In this document: piece after piece, positions 25,726-37,562 of the stretch
Position numbering within the stretch: the first letter of the stretch is position 1
How the letters are laid out: each line of letters starts with the position of its first letter
From: Vreelandella sp042466685
GTDB lineage: Bacteria > Pseudomonadota > Gammaproteobacteria > Pseudomonadales > Halomonadaceae
Direction: 5' to 3'
DNA: 64,000 nucleotides
Assembly: GCF_042466685.1 (NCBI RefSeq)
Contig: NZ_CP170448.1
Coordinates: 2,914,001-2,978,000 of the forward strand
Translations under genes and position numbers: made by a program
Notes under the pieces: generated by a model
What the model saw: only the letters and a program-made list of their open reading frames with translations
What the model was told of the DNA's origin: nothing
The model's database searches: none

Positions 25726-26979
25726 CTAACTGTTGACCAACGGACAATCACTTTCTGATAACGGGCGGAAGGCCTCTTCTGCGGGAATGGTACGGATGAT
25801 GTGAAAGAGGTCATCTTCGTCTTGGGACTCTTCGGGGGTTTTAACTTCCACTAAATACATATCGTGAACCATTCGACCATCCTCACGAATGTAGCCACCG
25901 GTAGCGAAGATATCGTTAATGGGGGTATCGACCATTTGCTGACGAACGGTTTGCGTATCATCAGTTCCAGTGGCTTCAACCGCCTCAAGGTAGTGGCGCG
26001 TGCTGGAGTAAAGACCCGCATGAACCATGGTGGGCATGCTGCCGGTACGCTCACGGAAGCGCTCCGCCCAAGCGCGGGTTTCGTCGTTCAAGTCGTAGTA
26101 CCACGCTTTGGTGAACTGCAGGCCTTGGGCGTTTTCCAGCCCGATACTGCGTATATCAGTGCTAAACAGCACCATTCCCGCCAGAATCTGCCCCGCTTGG
26201 GTGATACCAAATTCGCCTGCTGTCTGCACCGCGTTAATCGTATCGCCGCCAGCGTTATTCAGCGCAATAACATCAGCACCGGACGCCTGGGCCTGAAGCA
26301 TAAACGAAGAGAAGTCACTGCTGGGGAAAGGGTGGCGGGCACTACCCACGATGGTGCCGCCATTTTCAGTCACTACGCGTGTGACGTCGGCCTCCAATGC
26401 ATGGCCAAAGGAGTAGTCAGCGCTTAACAAATACCAATTTTTGTGGCCCTCATCGGTAATTGCCTTTGCCGTTCCGTTGGACATCGCCCAGGTGTCATAA
26501 ACCCAGTGAATATGATTGGGCGAACAGTGCTCATTGGTAATGCTTGAAGAGACAGCGCCATTGACCAGTCCAAGTTTATCCGCCTCTTCCAGCAGGCTCA
26601 CCGCCGCCAGAGTGACAGAAGATGCCACCAGCCCGGTGACCATATCGACGTTGCGCTCATCGATCCACTCACGCACGACGCTTGAGCCTACATCGGGGCT
26701 ATTACGGTCATCGGCGCTAAACACCACAATATTGGCCCCATTGACGCTGCCGCCCATATCTTCAATCGCCATATTGATAGCGTCTTCACCCAATGGACCA
26801 ATGGGGTCGCGATAAACGCCGGACATATCGGCTAAATAGCCAATGCGGATTTCGTTATCAGAGATACCCTCAGCGGCAATGGCAATAGGTACATAGCTGG
26901 CCATCAGAACGGCAGCAGCGAGAGTTGAAGTAGCAAAGCGGTGAGATGAGCGATGAGATGAACGATAAGATAGTTGCAT
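25726..26979 (-). CDS. periplasmic substrate-binding protein, branched-chain amino acid (LivK) type
   Basis: 417 residues. A long signal peptide (about 1-36) carries a basic RSSHRSSHR duplication before its hydrophobic core and ends AIAAEG. The mature part begins NEIRIGYLADMSGVYRDPIGP, the type I periplasmic-binding fold (Peripla_BP_6), and continues with LLSADYSFGHALEADVT and DVIALNNAGGDTINAVQ. Such proteins feed ABC permeases, yet no permease or ATPase gene is nearby. It heads the acyl-CoA operon (39 bp before the ligase), so it may bind the acid degraded by it. Confidence 0.88.
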   Translation of the reverse strand: MQLSYRSSHRSSHRFATSTLAAAVLMASYVPIAIAAEGISDNEIRIGYLADMSGVYRDPIGPLGEDAINMAIEDMGGSVNGANIVVFSADDRNSPDVGSSVVREWIDERNVDMVTGLVASSVTLAAVSLLEEADKLGLVNGAVSSSITNEHCSPNHIHWVYDTWAMSNGTAKAITDEGHKNWYLLSADYSFGHALEADVTRVVTENGGTIVGSARHPFPSSDFSSFMLQAQASGADVIALNNAGGDTINAVQTAGEFGITQAGQILAGMVLFSTDIRSIGLENAQGLQFTKAWYYDLNDETRAWAERFRERTGSMPTMVHAGLYSSTRHYLEAVEATGTDDTQTVRQQMVDTPINDIFATGGYIREDGRMVHDMYLVEVKTPEESQDEDDLFHIIRTIPAEEAFRPLSESDCPLVNS

Positions 26980-27216
26980 TGTTATGTGGCTCTCTTTTGT
27001 TGTTATTAAGGGTTGTCATTTAATCAATCGCCGTGACGTAGCACGCAATAGCTTGAGTTCATCTTAGGCGGTAATAAGCCATGGCTGTTTACCTATCAAG
27101 CCAGATTTTTTGCAATTCGTGCCATATCTACACTCTTGTCCGTTTTAACACACCATTAGTCGATGCTTGCGCATACCGTTACAATGGTGCTTTTGCAGAT
27201 TGCACGGGAGACACCT

Positions 27217-28068
27217 TTGGCCACCGCTTATGCCGATGACTTTTTACCCGAAGCCCTACAGTTTCGCCCTAACACACCCTTGGTGGATATTGGCGCAAAC
27301 CTGACCCATGAAAGCTTTGGTCGCGATCTTGAGGCGGTGATCCAGCGTGCCCAGGCGGCGCAGGTAACGACCATGATCGTTACCGGCACCGACCTTGCCC
27401 ACGCTGAACAAGCGGTTGCACTAGCTAAGCAGTACCCTGGCCTGTACGCCACGGCAGGCGTTCACCCCCATGACGCTAGCCAATGGGACCAAACCCTTGA
27501 GCGCGCCATGGCGGCGCTGCATGCCATGCCGGAAGTCGTTGCTGTAGGCGAGTGCGGGCTGGATTTTAACCGCAACTTCTCGACGCCCCAGGAACAGGAG
27601 CAGGCCTTTGAAGCGCAGCTGGCGCTTGCAGCGGAAAGCGGTTTGCCGCTGTTTTTACACGAGCGAGATGCGGGCCAGCGGATGCGTGAAATAGTGCATG
27701 CCTGGCGAGACGATATCAGTCACGCAGTGGTGCACTGTTTTACCGCTGATCGCGATACGCTGTTTGGCTATCTCGACCTAGACTTGCATATAGGCCTAAC
27801 CGGGTGGATTTGCGATGAGCGACGCGGACATCATCTACGCTCATTAGTAGGTGATATTCCATTGACGCGTTTGATGGTAGAAACCGACTGCCCGTACTTG
27901 CTGCCTCGCAACTTACCGGCGAAGCTAAAGGGTCGTCGACACGAACCGGCGTTACTGCCGTGGATTGTCCGCGAAATTGCCCAGTGGCACGGTATCAGCG
28001 AAGTTGAGCTAGGGGCGGCAACCACACAGACCGCCCAGCGTTTTTTCCGTCTACCCACGGAATCTTAA
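27217..28068 (+). CDS. tatD: TatD-family metal-dependent nuclease
   Basis: 283 residues from TTG 27217, chosen because GGGAG lies 7 nt upstream and the family start falls close by. ATGs at 27163 and 27184 in the same frame lack a ribosome site. Amidohydrolase barrel: VDIGANLTHESF, TAGVHPHDASQW (metal His pair), VAVGECGLDFNRNFS (metal Glu), HCFTADRDT, GLTGWICDERRG and VETDCPYLLPR (metal Asp). TatD is a 3'-5' DNase/RNase involved in repair and DNA turnover. Downstream gene follows after 13 bp. Confidence 0.93.
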   Translation: MATAYADDFLPEALQFRPNTPLVDIGANLTHESFGRDLEAVIQRAQAAQVTTMIVTGTDLAHAEQAVALAKQYPGLYATAGVHPHDASQWDQTLERAMAALHAMPEVVAVGECGLDFNRNFSTPQEQEQAFEAQLALAAESGLPLFLHERDAGQRMREIVHAWRDDISHAVVHCFTADRDTLFGYLDLDLHIGLTGWICDERRGHHLRSLVGDIPLTRLMVETDCPYLLPRNLPAKLKGRRHEPALLPWIVREIAQWHGISEVELGAATTQTAQRFFRLPTES

Positions 28069-28081
28069 CAGGAGTATTAGC

Positions 28082-28561
28082 GTGGTCGATTATCCAGGAT
28101 TTATAGCCATTGAAACGGGCGAAGACGATGGCCTCCCGCTCGCCATTGCCTGGTCGCTGCCCGATGGCCGAGTAAAGCAAACATTGATTCAGCCAGACGA
28201 TAGCTGGATCAAAGAAGATACCAATGCCATGGGCGCCTACAGTATGGAAGAGCTGGAGAGCTTGGGGGTTAGCCCGCTAGAGGTAATCCGCGAGCTGGAG
28301 AACGATCACTTCTCCGCTACCCTTTATACCAGCGACAACGGCGACGACGAAGCAGCGCTGGCTCGGCTGTTTGACACCTACGGCCTAGATCCTTTTGTTG
28401 AGCTAGCTCCGGCGTCGGTGCTCTACCCTTCCCTCACCCCAGGCGAATGGCACCGCCAGCGGCGCGAAACCTTCAGCGAGCTGGGCTTAGAGCCAATGCG
28501 CCCAGAGCATGAGCTGGAAGTGATGCTATCGATGCATCAGCGCCTCACCGAAGAGGATTAA
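28082..28561 (+). CDS. uncharacterised protein, possibly a degenerate DEDD-exonuclease fold
   Basis: 159 residues, GTG start with GGAG upstream. I do not recognise a named family. The opening FIAIETGEDDGLPLAIAWSL resembles the first motif of DnaQ-like exonucleases (where D-x-E is standard, here A-x-E). LYTSDNGDDEAALARLFDTYGLDPF resembles motif II, and the C-terminal PEHELEVMLSMHQRL could be a decayed motif III. Acidic throughout. Cotranscribed with tatD, itself an exonuclease. Its 3' end overlaps epmC by 4 bp. Confidence 0.75.
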   Translation: MVDYPGFIAIETGEDDGLPLAIAWSLPDGRVKQTLIQPDDSWIKEDTNAMGAYSMEELESLGVSPLEVIRELENDHFSATLYTSDNGDDEAALARLFDTYGLDPFVELAPASVLYPSLTPGEWHRQRRETFSELGLEPMRPEHELEVMLSMHQRLTEED

Positions 28562-29142
28562 GCCGACAACGCTTCATCCATCGACTCCAAGGTGGCATGC
28601 GCCTGGGCCACGGCCTCTGTTAGTGTCAGTTGGTTAGAATAGAAACTTTTAAGCGCTACCTGGAAAGCCTTAGCGCGGGCCATCAAGCCCTCTTCCAAAT
28701 AGCGCTGGGCGCGTGCCTCTACTTGCGCCGCAAAAGCCTCTATATCCACCTCGATATCGCCACCTAAATTATCCACGCTAACGTGGAACACGCGTCCACA
28801 GGCACGGGTGAAGATAGACTCCAACGCCTGTGGGGCTACCTCTGCCTGCTCGAATGCCCTCTGCTGTTCGGCATTACGACCATCGGGGCAGTACCAGTAG
28901 CCGTAATCTTCCAACTGACGGCGTTTTTCACCAGCAATACACCAATGGCTGATTTCGTGCAGCGCACTGGCATAATAACCTCGCGCAAAAATAACCTGAT
29001 GATAAGGAGTTTCGCTGTTAGCGGGCCGATAGAGGGGCTCATCCCCGCCCCGGATCAATCGGGTTTGATACCGCTCAGCAAAAACCCCGTCAAAAAGCGC
29101 GGTAATATCTTCGAGCGTCCATCGATCCTGCGTGTTACTCAC
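28558..29142 (-). CDS. epmC: EpmC, elongation factor P hydroxylase
   Basis: 194 residues. Iron-dependent oxygenase-like protein that hydroxylates the lysylated Lys of EF-P. The diagnostic stretch FARGYYASALHEISHWCIAGEKRRQ (near 52-76) contains the presumed metal ligands H62, E63 and H66. DYGYWYCPDGRNAEQQ follows. The match with E. coli EpmC is very close across the middle. It converges on the preceding gene pair and has no partners epmA or epmB in view. Confidence 0.95.
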   Translation of the reverse strand: MSNTQDRWTLEDITALFDGVFAERYQTRLIRGGDEPLYRPANSETPYHQVIFARGYYASALHEISHWCIAGEKRRQLEDYGYWYCPDGRNAEQQRAFEQAEVAPQALESIFTRACGRVFHVSVDNLGGDIEVDIEAFAAQVEARAQRYLEEGLMARAKAFQVALKSFYSNQLTLTEAVAQAHATLESMDEALSA

Positions 29143-29279
29143 ATTGACCTCGTTTGTTACTGGTTTGGGGACATTATACCCACGTGATTAGTGCAAGCTA
29201 ACGTCTAGCCCCCAAAAGCAGTCGCTCCTGCTAATATAGCGGCCTTTCACAGTAACTTTACCCTTTTAGGAGCCAACAA

Positions 29280-30698
29280 GTGGGCGGCTTTACTCAAAAC
29301 GTTAGATCAGTGTACTGGCCAGAAACCCGAGCCTTACTCTTTTTGGCACTGCCTATTTGTGGTGCTCAACTGGCTCAGGCAGGGATGAGCGTTGTCGATG
29401 TGATGATGACCGGCCGACATAACGCCACGTCACTTGCCGCCGTATCGGTGGGTTCAAGTCTATGGATGCCGCTCATGCTCTTTATGACCGGCACCTTAAT
29501 GGGGCTGACCCCCATAGTGGCTCATTTGCTAGGAGGGCAACGTAATACGGCTATTCGTCCGGCCGTTCACCAAGCGCTTTGGGTCGCGCTACTACTAGGG
29601 GTCGTGGCTGCAGTGCTGCTCTGGTCGGCCGTCATGCCGATATTTGAATTAATGCAGGTACCCGCGGAGGTGGCCACGGAGTCTGCCGCTTACCTTTCAG
29701 CGGTCGCTTTTGGCATGCCGGGGATCGCCCTCTTCCAGGCGCTTAGAGCGTTTTCCGATGGCATGAATCATACCCGCCCTGCCCTATGGATCAGCCTGGT
29801 TGGTTTAAGCGTGAATATTCCTGCCAACTACATTTTGATCTACGGTGGCGATGGTTTAAGCCATCTATTAGGCCCCTCGGTTCCCGCTGGCTTGCAACAA
29901 CTGCCCGCCTTAGGTGCCTTTGGGTGTGGCGTTGCGACAGCCCTCTCTATGTGGACGATGGCACTCGCGATGGCCTATTACACGCGCCGAGGTCGTACTT
30001 ACAAAAGTGTGGCCATCTGGCAACAGCTAACCCCACCCCAATGGCTTGGTATTCGTGAACTCGTAGTGGTAGGCGTTCCGATCGGCGTGGCCATTTTTGT
30101 CGAAGTCACCCTGTTCACCTTTATTGCTCTGTTTATCGCCAGTTTTGGCGAAGTTACCGTTGGGGCGCACCAAATAGCGCTCAGCTTCACCTCCATTCTG
30201 TTTATGCTGCCAATGTCGCTGAGTATGGCGTTGACCGTGCGAGTGGGTAATACGCTGGGACAGCGGCGTTTTACGTTAGCCCGACAAGTCGCCTGGAATG
30301 GTATTGTTATTAGTGTCATCGTTGCAGCTATTAACAGTATCCTGCTGTGGGTAAGCGCCGAATCGGTGATCGCACTCTACACTTCCAACAGTGAAATACA
30401 GGCGCTAGCGCTCTCGATCATTGCCTTGGCCGTTATTTTTCAACTCTCCGACTCGTTACAGGTCAATTTAGCAGGCGCCTTGCGTGGCTATAAAGATACT
30501 CGCATTGTGATGGTGATCACGGTGCTCTCGTACTGGATCGTAGGGCTCGGCGGCGGCCACTGGCTGGGCTCCCGTGGGGTGGGTGATATAGTTTCTCCAC
30601 TCGGGGTGCATGGCTACTGGATTGGCTTGATTGCGGGCCTAAGCACTGCGGCCCTACTACTTGGCTGGCGTCTACAGCGTATTAGCACTCGGGGGTGA
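29280..30698 (+). CDS. MATE-family multidrug efflux transporter (NorM-like)
   Basis: 472 residues, twelve predicted transmembrane helices. Start at GTG 29280 with AGGAG upstream. Typical MATE segments are ALPICGAQLAQAGMSVVDVMMTGRH in helix 1 and the symmetrical GVPIGVAIFVEVTLFTFIALFI in helix 7, with VGAHQIALSFTS after it. Probably exports cationic drugs in exchange for Na+ or H+. Its stop overlaps the start region of the DUF3080 gene, so both are read from one mRNA. Confidence 0.93.
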   Translation: MGGFTQNVRSVYWPETRALLFLALPICGAQLAQAGMSVVDVMMTGRHNATSLAAVSVGSSLWMPLMLFMTGTLMGLTPIVAHLLGGQRNTAIRPAVHQALWVALLLGVVAAVLLWSAVMPIFELMQVPAEVATESAAYLSAVAFGMPGIALFQALRAFSDGMNHTRPALWISLVGLSVNIPANYILIYGGDGLSHLLGPSVPAGLQQLPALGAFGCGVATALSMWTMALAMAYYTRRGRTYKSVAIWQQLTPPQWLGIRELVVVGVPIGVAIFVEVTLFTFIALFIASFGEVTVGAHQIALSFTSILFMLPMSLSMALTVRVGNTLGQRRFTLARQVAWNGIVISVIVAAINSILLWVSAESVIALYTSNSEIQALALSIIALAVIFQLSDSLQVNLAGALRGYKDTRIVMVITVLSYWIVGLGGGHWLGSRGVGDIVSPLGVHGYWIGLIAGLSTAALLLGWRLQRISTRG

Positions 30699-30700
30699 AA

Positions 30701-31690
30701 ATGGGTCGGTGGAGTAACCACTCTCTAGCAATCATCTTAAGTGCACTCCTTACTGGCTGTGGCGACAATCCCACTGAGCAGCGCTGGCAAAGCTATCATC
30801 AACAGCTTGCCAGTGATCTTGCCGTGACGGACATCAATCGAACTGACCCCGGTAATATTGGTGACTTCCCCGAGCGCCCTGAACGGATTATAGCGATCCC
30901 TGAGACTCGGGATAGCCTACTGAATGTATATGCTTTGCGTGAATGCCAAATAACCTCCCTGGTTGCTGCACGCAACAACCAGCTAGGCCGCGTAGCGCCG
31001 CCCAGCCAACAGTGGTTATATGAGCGCACCCTCTGGCAACGGCTGAGTAACTGTTTAAATAGTGAGGTTCCCGATCAATTAAACGATGAAGATCGTACCC
31101 GCCTAGAGCAATTAACAGCGACTAAAACAGGCCAACTGCCGGCGGTAAGCTGGAACGCTATTTTTGATTCTAGCGAGTGGGTGAAGAGCTTCTCACGGGC
31201 AAGCCAACCTTTATCTAACGTCGATGAGACCGCTATTAAGCAGCAGCTTGACGCCATCGATTATTTACAGCGAATGACCGACCACCAGTTTGACCGCAAC
31301 TGGACGCAGGACTCTTCAACCCTTGAAAACCATTTAAAAACCCTGCAAGAGCGCCCCCTAACCGCCGAAGTGTTGCGCGCCCTGCTACTCGCCACTCAAC
31401 GATTAACAGAAGCAAGCGCGTTGTTAGCTCGGCACAGCGATACCACTCGCTGCTTGACTCATTGGGAGTCACAGCCGCTTGAGCGTTTAGCAAACTCAGC
31501 CAGGCAGTGGCTTACAGCGATCAATCGCTTAATCGATGCGCAGCAGGTAGACAAGCCAAAGGCGGTTCAACGCTATCAAGCACGTTGGCTTTCGCTAACA
31601 AATAGCCAAGCGCCCTGGCGCCAGTTCCAGCAAGCACTTCTGGAGCACCAAGCGCTACGAGCACAGTTTTCACCTTGTTCAAACAATTAA
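30701..31690 (+). CDS. DUF3080 outer-membrane or periplasmic lipoprotein
   Basis: 329 residues from ATG 30701, which follows a GGGGG tract; a GTG at 30695 overlapping the MATE stop is an alternative. The signal peptide ends in the lipobox LLTGC (Cys 20). The mature chain is helical with repeated Trp and Gln, and WYERT/LWQRLSNCL and LLATQRLTEASALL segments as in DUF3080. Function is unknown for the family. Position behind the MATE pump is the only hint. Confidence 0.85.
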   Translation: MGRWSNHSLAIILSALLTGCGDNPTEQRWQSYHQQLASDLAVTDINRTDPGNIGDFPERPERIIAIPETRDSLLNVYALRECQITSLVAARNNQLGRVAPPSQQWLYERTLWQRLSNCLNSEVPDQLNDEDRTRLEQLTATKTGQLPAVSWNAIFDSSEWVKSFSRASQPLSNVDETAIKQQLDAIDYLQRMTDHQFDRNWTQDSSTLENHLKTLQERPLTAEVLRALLLATQRLTEASALLARHSDTTRCLTHWESQPLERLANSARQWLTAINRLIDAQQVDKPKAVQRYQARWLSLTNSQAPWRQFQQALLEHQALRAQFSPCSNN

Positions 31691-31818
31691 AAAGCGTAGA
31701 ACCCTTAACCTTATGAGCAACTTGTGCTATTGGTGAGTAATGAAGCAAGATGAATAACGACGCACACCCAACATCTGCTTCACCAACGTGATGACCACGC
31801 AGCACAAGGAGGGACACA

Positions 31819-32514
31819 ATGGGCGCATCCCTGTCACCCCGCTCTGCCCAGGTCATCGACCTGGAAACTGTGCGCCAGCGTCAGCAGGCGCAAAAGTGCC
31901 TAGTCCGTTTAGCCCCTGAGCTAGATGGTTTAGAGATGGTGTACCAACTCGCTGCGAGTCCAGATGCCTACTATGGCTTGCCTATTTTGGCCTGGGGATT
32001 AAAAGAGGACGGTAGCGTCATCGGCTTGGTCCCGTGGATGGAAACCCTGGCAGCCTGTCAAGAGCTGAATAGCCAAGAGAATGGCTACTTCATAGGTTAT
32101 CGTGATCCTGAAACGGAAGAAATTTTTGACACACCGCCGGATCACAAATACCACGAGCTCGTCGCGGCGGCTGAATACTTTGATTATGAGGCTTCTGGCG
32201 AAGTCACCCTCATTCAGCAAATCCCCGACACTTTGGGCACCCATGCACTGTGCATGAATCACCCCAACTCGCCCTGGCATATGAAACCCGTTTACGGCTG
32301 GCGCCTTTACAGCGACGGCAGTCTGGACGCATTGCTTGCCGACGAGAACAAAGCCGCAATGACGCCGATTTTGTTAGGGGATACGTGTTTGTACAGCGCC
32401 CACGCCCGCCATCAAACCGTTTACTTTTTCCAGCGCCATATAGCCAACCGTATACTGGAAGAAGATCCAGCAACGCTTGATGCGCTAGCCATGATGGTTG
32501 TGGCAAGTGATTAA
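31819..32514 (+). CDS. conserved hypothetical protein
   Basis: 231 residues with AGGAGGG before the ATG. No signal peptide, no membrane segment. Central region has YGLPILAWGLKEDGSVIGLVPWMETLAAC and later YGWRLYSDGSLDALLADE, two similar strand pairs (GW-L-DGS), hinting at an internal repeat. Acidic, Tyr-rich, possibly found in related halophiles and pseudomonads. No function can be given. Confidence 0.8.
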   Translation: MGASLSPRSAQVIDLETVRQRQQAQKCLVRLAPELDGLEMVYQLAASPDAYYGLPILAWGLKEDGSVIGLVPWMETLAACQELNSQENGYFIGYRDPETEEIFDTPPDHKYHELVAAAEYFDYEASGEVTLIQQIPDTLGTHALCMNHPNSPWHMKPVYGWRLYSDGSLDALLADENKAAMTPILLGDTCLYSAHARHQTVYFFQRHIANRILEEDPATLDALAMMVVASD

Positions 32515-32602
32515 CCGAGCGCCTTAATGCCGCTTTTTGAGCGAGGCCAACATCAATGGGATGATGCGAGCCTCGCATGGGCGGGTCGGCTATTACAAAG
32601 GG

Positions 32603-32857
32603 CTACGCTAAACGTATAAAGTAGAGGTAGTTACTCTCAGAGGAGGTGTCCTGCTCAAGCAGTTCGTGCCCTAAAAATTGACAAAACTTGGGGACGTCTC
32701 GCGTGGTGGCTGGGTCAGTGGCGATCACTTTGAGCACTTGGCCTGAGGCCATGTCGCGCACTTTGTTATGCATCAGCATAATAGGCTCTGGGCAGTAGAG
32801 TCCGGTGGTGTCCAGTACCGCGTCAAAGCTGGGTAACGTACCCGTATTATCAGCCAT
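32603..32857 (-). CDS. tusA: TusA sulfur-carrier protein
   Basis: 84 residues, TusA length. C22 in the CPEP motif (LYCPEPIMLMH) is the persulfide-carrying residue. The ending ESNYLYFIRLA is usual. TusA moves sulfur from IscS to TusBCD for tRNA 2-thiouridine and to molybdenum cofactor and other acceptors. GAGGAT lies before the ATG. It diverges from the ABM gene with only 29 bp between starts. Confidence 0.96.
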   Translation of the reverse strand: MADNTGTLPSFDAVLDTTGLYCPEPIMLMHNKVRDMASGQVLKVIATDPATTRDVPKFCQFLGHELLEQDTSSESNYLYFIRLA

Positions 32858-32886
32858 TAATATCCTCGATGTAGGAAACAGTAAGT

Positions 32887-33174
32887 ATGATTAAAGTTAT
32901 CATCGAACGGCGAATTATGCCCGGTCTTGAAGAAGAGTTTGAGCAAGCAGCGCGGGAGGCGATGCGCGTTTCCCTTGGAGTAAGGGGCTTCATCGGCGGT
33001 GAAACACTGGTAGAACTGGGCCACACCGATCGCCGACTGATGATTACCAAATGGCGTGATATCCGCGCCTGGAAAGAGTGGCACTCAAGCGAAGCGCGGA
33101 CGATGGCCATGCAGCGTATTTTACCGCTGTTAACCGAAGATGAAACTATCCGAATTTACGAAGCTGGCTATTAA
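32887..33174 (+). CDS. antibiotic biosynthesis monooxygenase (ABM) domain protein
   Basis: 95 residues, a single ferredoxin-like ABM domain: IKVIIERRIMPGLEEEFEQAA, GFIGGETLVELGHTDRRLMITKWRD, AWKEWHSSE. Many such proteins are small oxygenases or quinol/heme-degrading enzymes; no specific one can be named. AGGAAA lies upstream. It converges on rlmM with a 19-bp gap. Confidence 0.85.
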   Translation: MIKVIIERRIMPGLEEEFEQAAREAMRVSLGVRGFIGGETLVELGHTDRRLMITKWRDIRAWKEWHSSEARTMAMQRILPLLTEDETIRIYEAGY

Positions 33175-33193
33175 ACCAAAAGTTTCAACAACG

Positions 33194-34261
33194 TTAATCC
33201 CTAAGCCTCACATGCACCGTCACCTCTTCACGATCATGGTAGAGGTGACGGCATGATATGTCGGCATGCACGCCTGCTTTTTCCAGCGACTCTTTCAGCG
33301 ACGTTAGACAGCGTGCTACCTCATCCCAGCGCTTTTTCATGGGCAATTTGAGGTTAAAGATCGCTTCTTTACACCATTTGCGAATCAGCCAGCGCTCCAC
33401 CATGGCCAATACCCGTACCGGTTTATCAACAATATCGCACACCAGCCAGTCCAGACGCTGCGGCGGCTCCCAGGTAAAGCCATCCTCTTTAAGATGATCA
33501 ATCTGCCCGGTCTTCATCAACTGTGATTCCATGGGGCCATTGTCGATGGCGTACACATACATGCCCCGCTGAACCAACTGCCAAGTCCAGCCGCCAGGAG
33601 CAGCCCCCAAGTCAGCCGCCTGCATATGCGGTGCAAGGCGCGTCTCCCACTCTTCCCTAGGGATAAACTCGTGCCACGCCTCTTCCAGCTTCAGCGTTGA
33701 GCGGCTGGGGGCACGGGAGGGGAAGCGTAATCGACGAATACCATTTATTAGATCGCTACGATTGCCTGGAAAGCTCATCGCCAGCTGCACCTGATCACCG
33801 TCAGTCCAGAAAATATGTAAACGTCTTGCGCCCGCACTGCGCCTTAACGCACCGCGTTTTTTTAACATGCTTTCCAGCGGCTTGGTAAGCGCCTTAATCA
33901 AACCGGCCAGTGCTTTGCCATCGTTGGTGTCCGGCGTTTCATGCCAAATCTCTTCAAAGCTCCAACGGCTGGCTTTGATCTGCTCCAGGATAGCGGTCAG
34001 ACGGTCGTCACGTGACAGAGTAAGCGCAGGCAGAGCAGCCAGGCTTTGACGCGCAAATATTAGCTTTTTAAATGCTGCCTGGCGGTGTAAAGCATTCACT
34101 GCCTCACCATCAACACGCGTCAAGCTTACCCACCCCTCGCCGTAGGAAGCTTCACAGGCTACGTCGTTTAATGCTGCGTGATGCTGCATTTCTGCTAAGG
34201 CATCACTTTCAAACCCAGGACGGCAGTAGACGAGCCACGACGTAGGTACTATTTCACTCAC
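33194..34261 (-). CDS. rlmM: RlmM, 23S rRNA C2498 2'-O-ribose methyltransferase
   Basis: 355 residues from GTG 34261, with AGGT 8 nt upstream and an N-terminus (LVYCRPGFE) placed as in E. coli; a start at 34285 is possible. N-terminal THUMP-like domain; the C-terminal Rossmann methyltransferase has AADLGAAPGGWTWQLV (SAM binding), YAIDNGPM, WLVCDIVDKP and FNLKLPMKKRW. Catalytic Lys/Asp residues are in these motifs. It lies directly downstream of the rRNA operon whose product it modifies. Confidence 0.95.
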   Translation of the reverse strand: MSEIVPTSWLVYCRPGFESDALAEMQHHAALNDVACEASYGEGWVSLTRVDGEAVNALHRQAAFKKLIFARQSLAALPALTLSRDDRLTAILEQIKASRWSFEEIWHETPDTNDGKALAGLIKALTKPLESMLKKRGALRRSAGARRLHIFWTDGDQVQLAMSFPGNRSDLINGIRRLRFPSRAPSRSTLKLEEAWHEFIPREEWETRLAPHMQAADLGAAPGGWTWQLVQRGMYVYAIDNGPMESQLMKTGQIDHLKEDGFTWEPPQRLDWLVCDIVDKPVRVLAMVERWLIRKWCKEAIFNLKLPMKKRWDEVARCLTSLKESLEKAGVHADISCRHLYHDREEVTVHVRLRD

Positions 34262-34363
34262 CCTTTTTACCTCTATTCCGACCATCACAAACGGTGACGG
34301 CTAGCTAATTAATTGGGTCGCATCATAGCATTTATTAACCACTATTTATTTTCTTCCACGCAA

Positions 34364-34392
34364 ACAAAAAACCCAGCCTGATGGCTGGGTTC
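34364..34392 (-). terminator. rho-independent terminator of the rRNA operon
   Basis: On the minus strand AACCCAGCC-ATCA-GGCTGGGTT is followed by TTTTG, 13 nt past the end of 5S. Confidence 0.93.
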
Positions 34393-34405
34393 TTCGTTTA
34401 ATAAG

Positions 34406-34524
34406 TGCCTGACGATGACCTACTCTCGCATGGGGAGACCCCACACTACCATCGGCGCTAAGCGGTTTCACTTCTGAGTTCGGCAAGGGATCAGGTGGTT
34501 CACGCGTGCTATGGTCGTCAGGCG
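34406..34524 (-). rRNA. rrf: 5S ribosomal RNA
   Basis: About 119 nt. The ends CGCCTGACGACC and GTCGTCAGGCA-type close the terminal helix. The conserved GCCGAACTCAGAAGTGAAAC and GTAGTGTGGGGTCTCCCCATG segments are intact. Ends may be off by one or two bases. Confidence 0.96.
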
Positions 34525-34670
34525 TAACTGTTAATGTACATCATGCTGTTTGTGATCGTCTCATTGCCTGCCGCCTGCTCATGTGAGTCAGGCCACACGC
34601 TGCGTATCCGGCGTTCTGTTGATCTCTCAACCTCTACGTTATCATCACGACCAGACCCCTTGGGTGTTAT

Positions 34671-37562
<2,892 letters not shown>

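Noticed and set aside
28082..28561. Active DnaQ/oligoribonuclease assignment
   Set aside because: First catalytic Asp is missing and motif III is not convincing; kept as uncharacterised.
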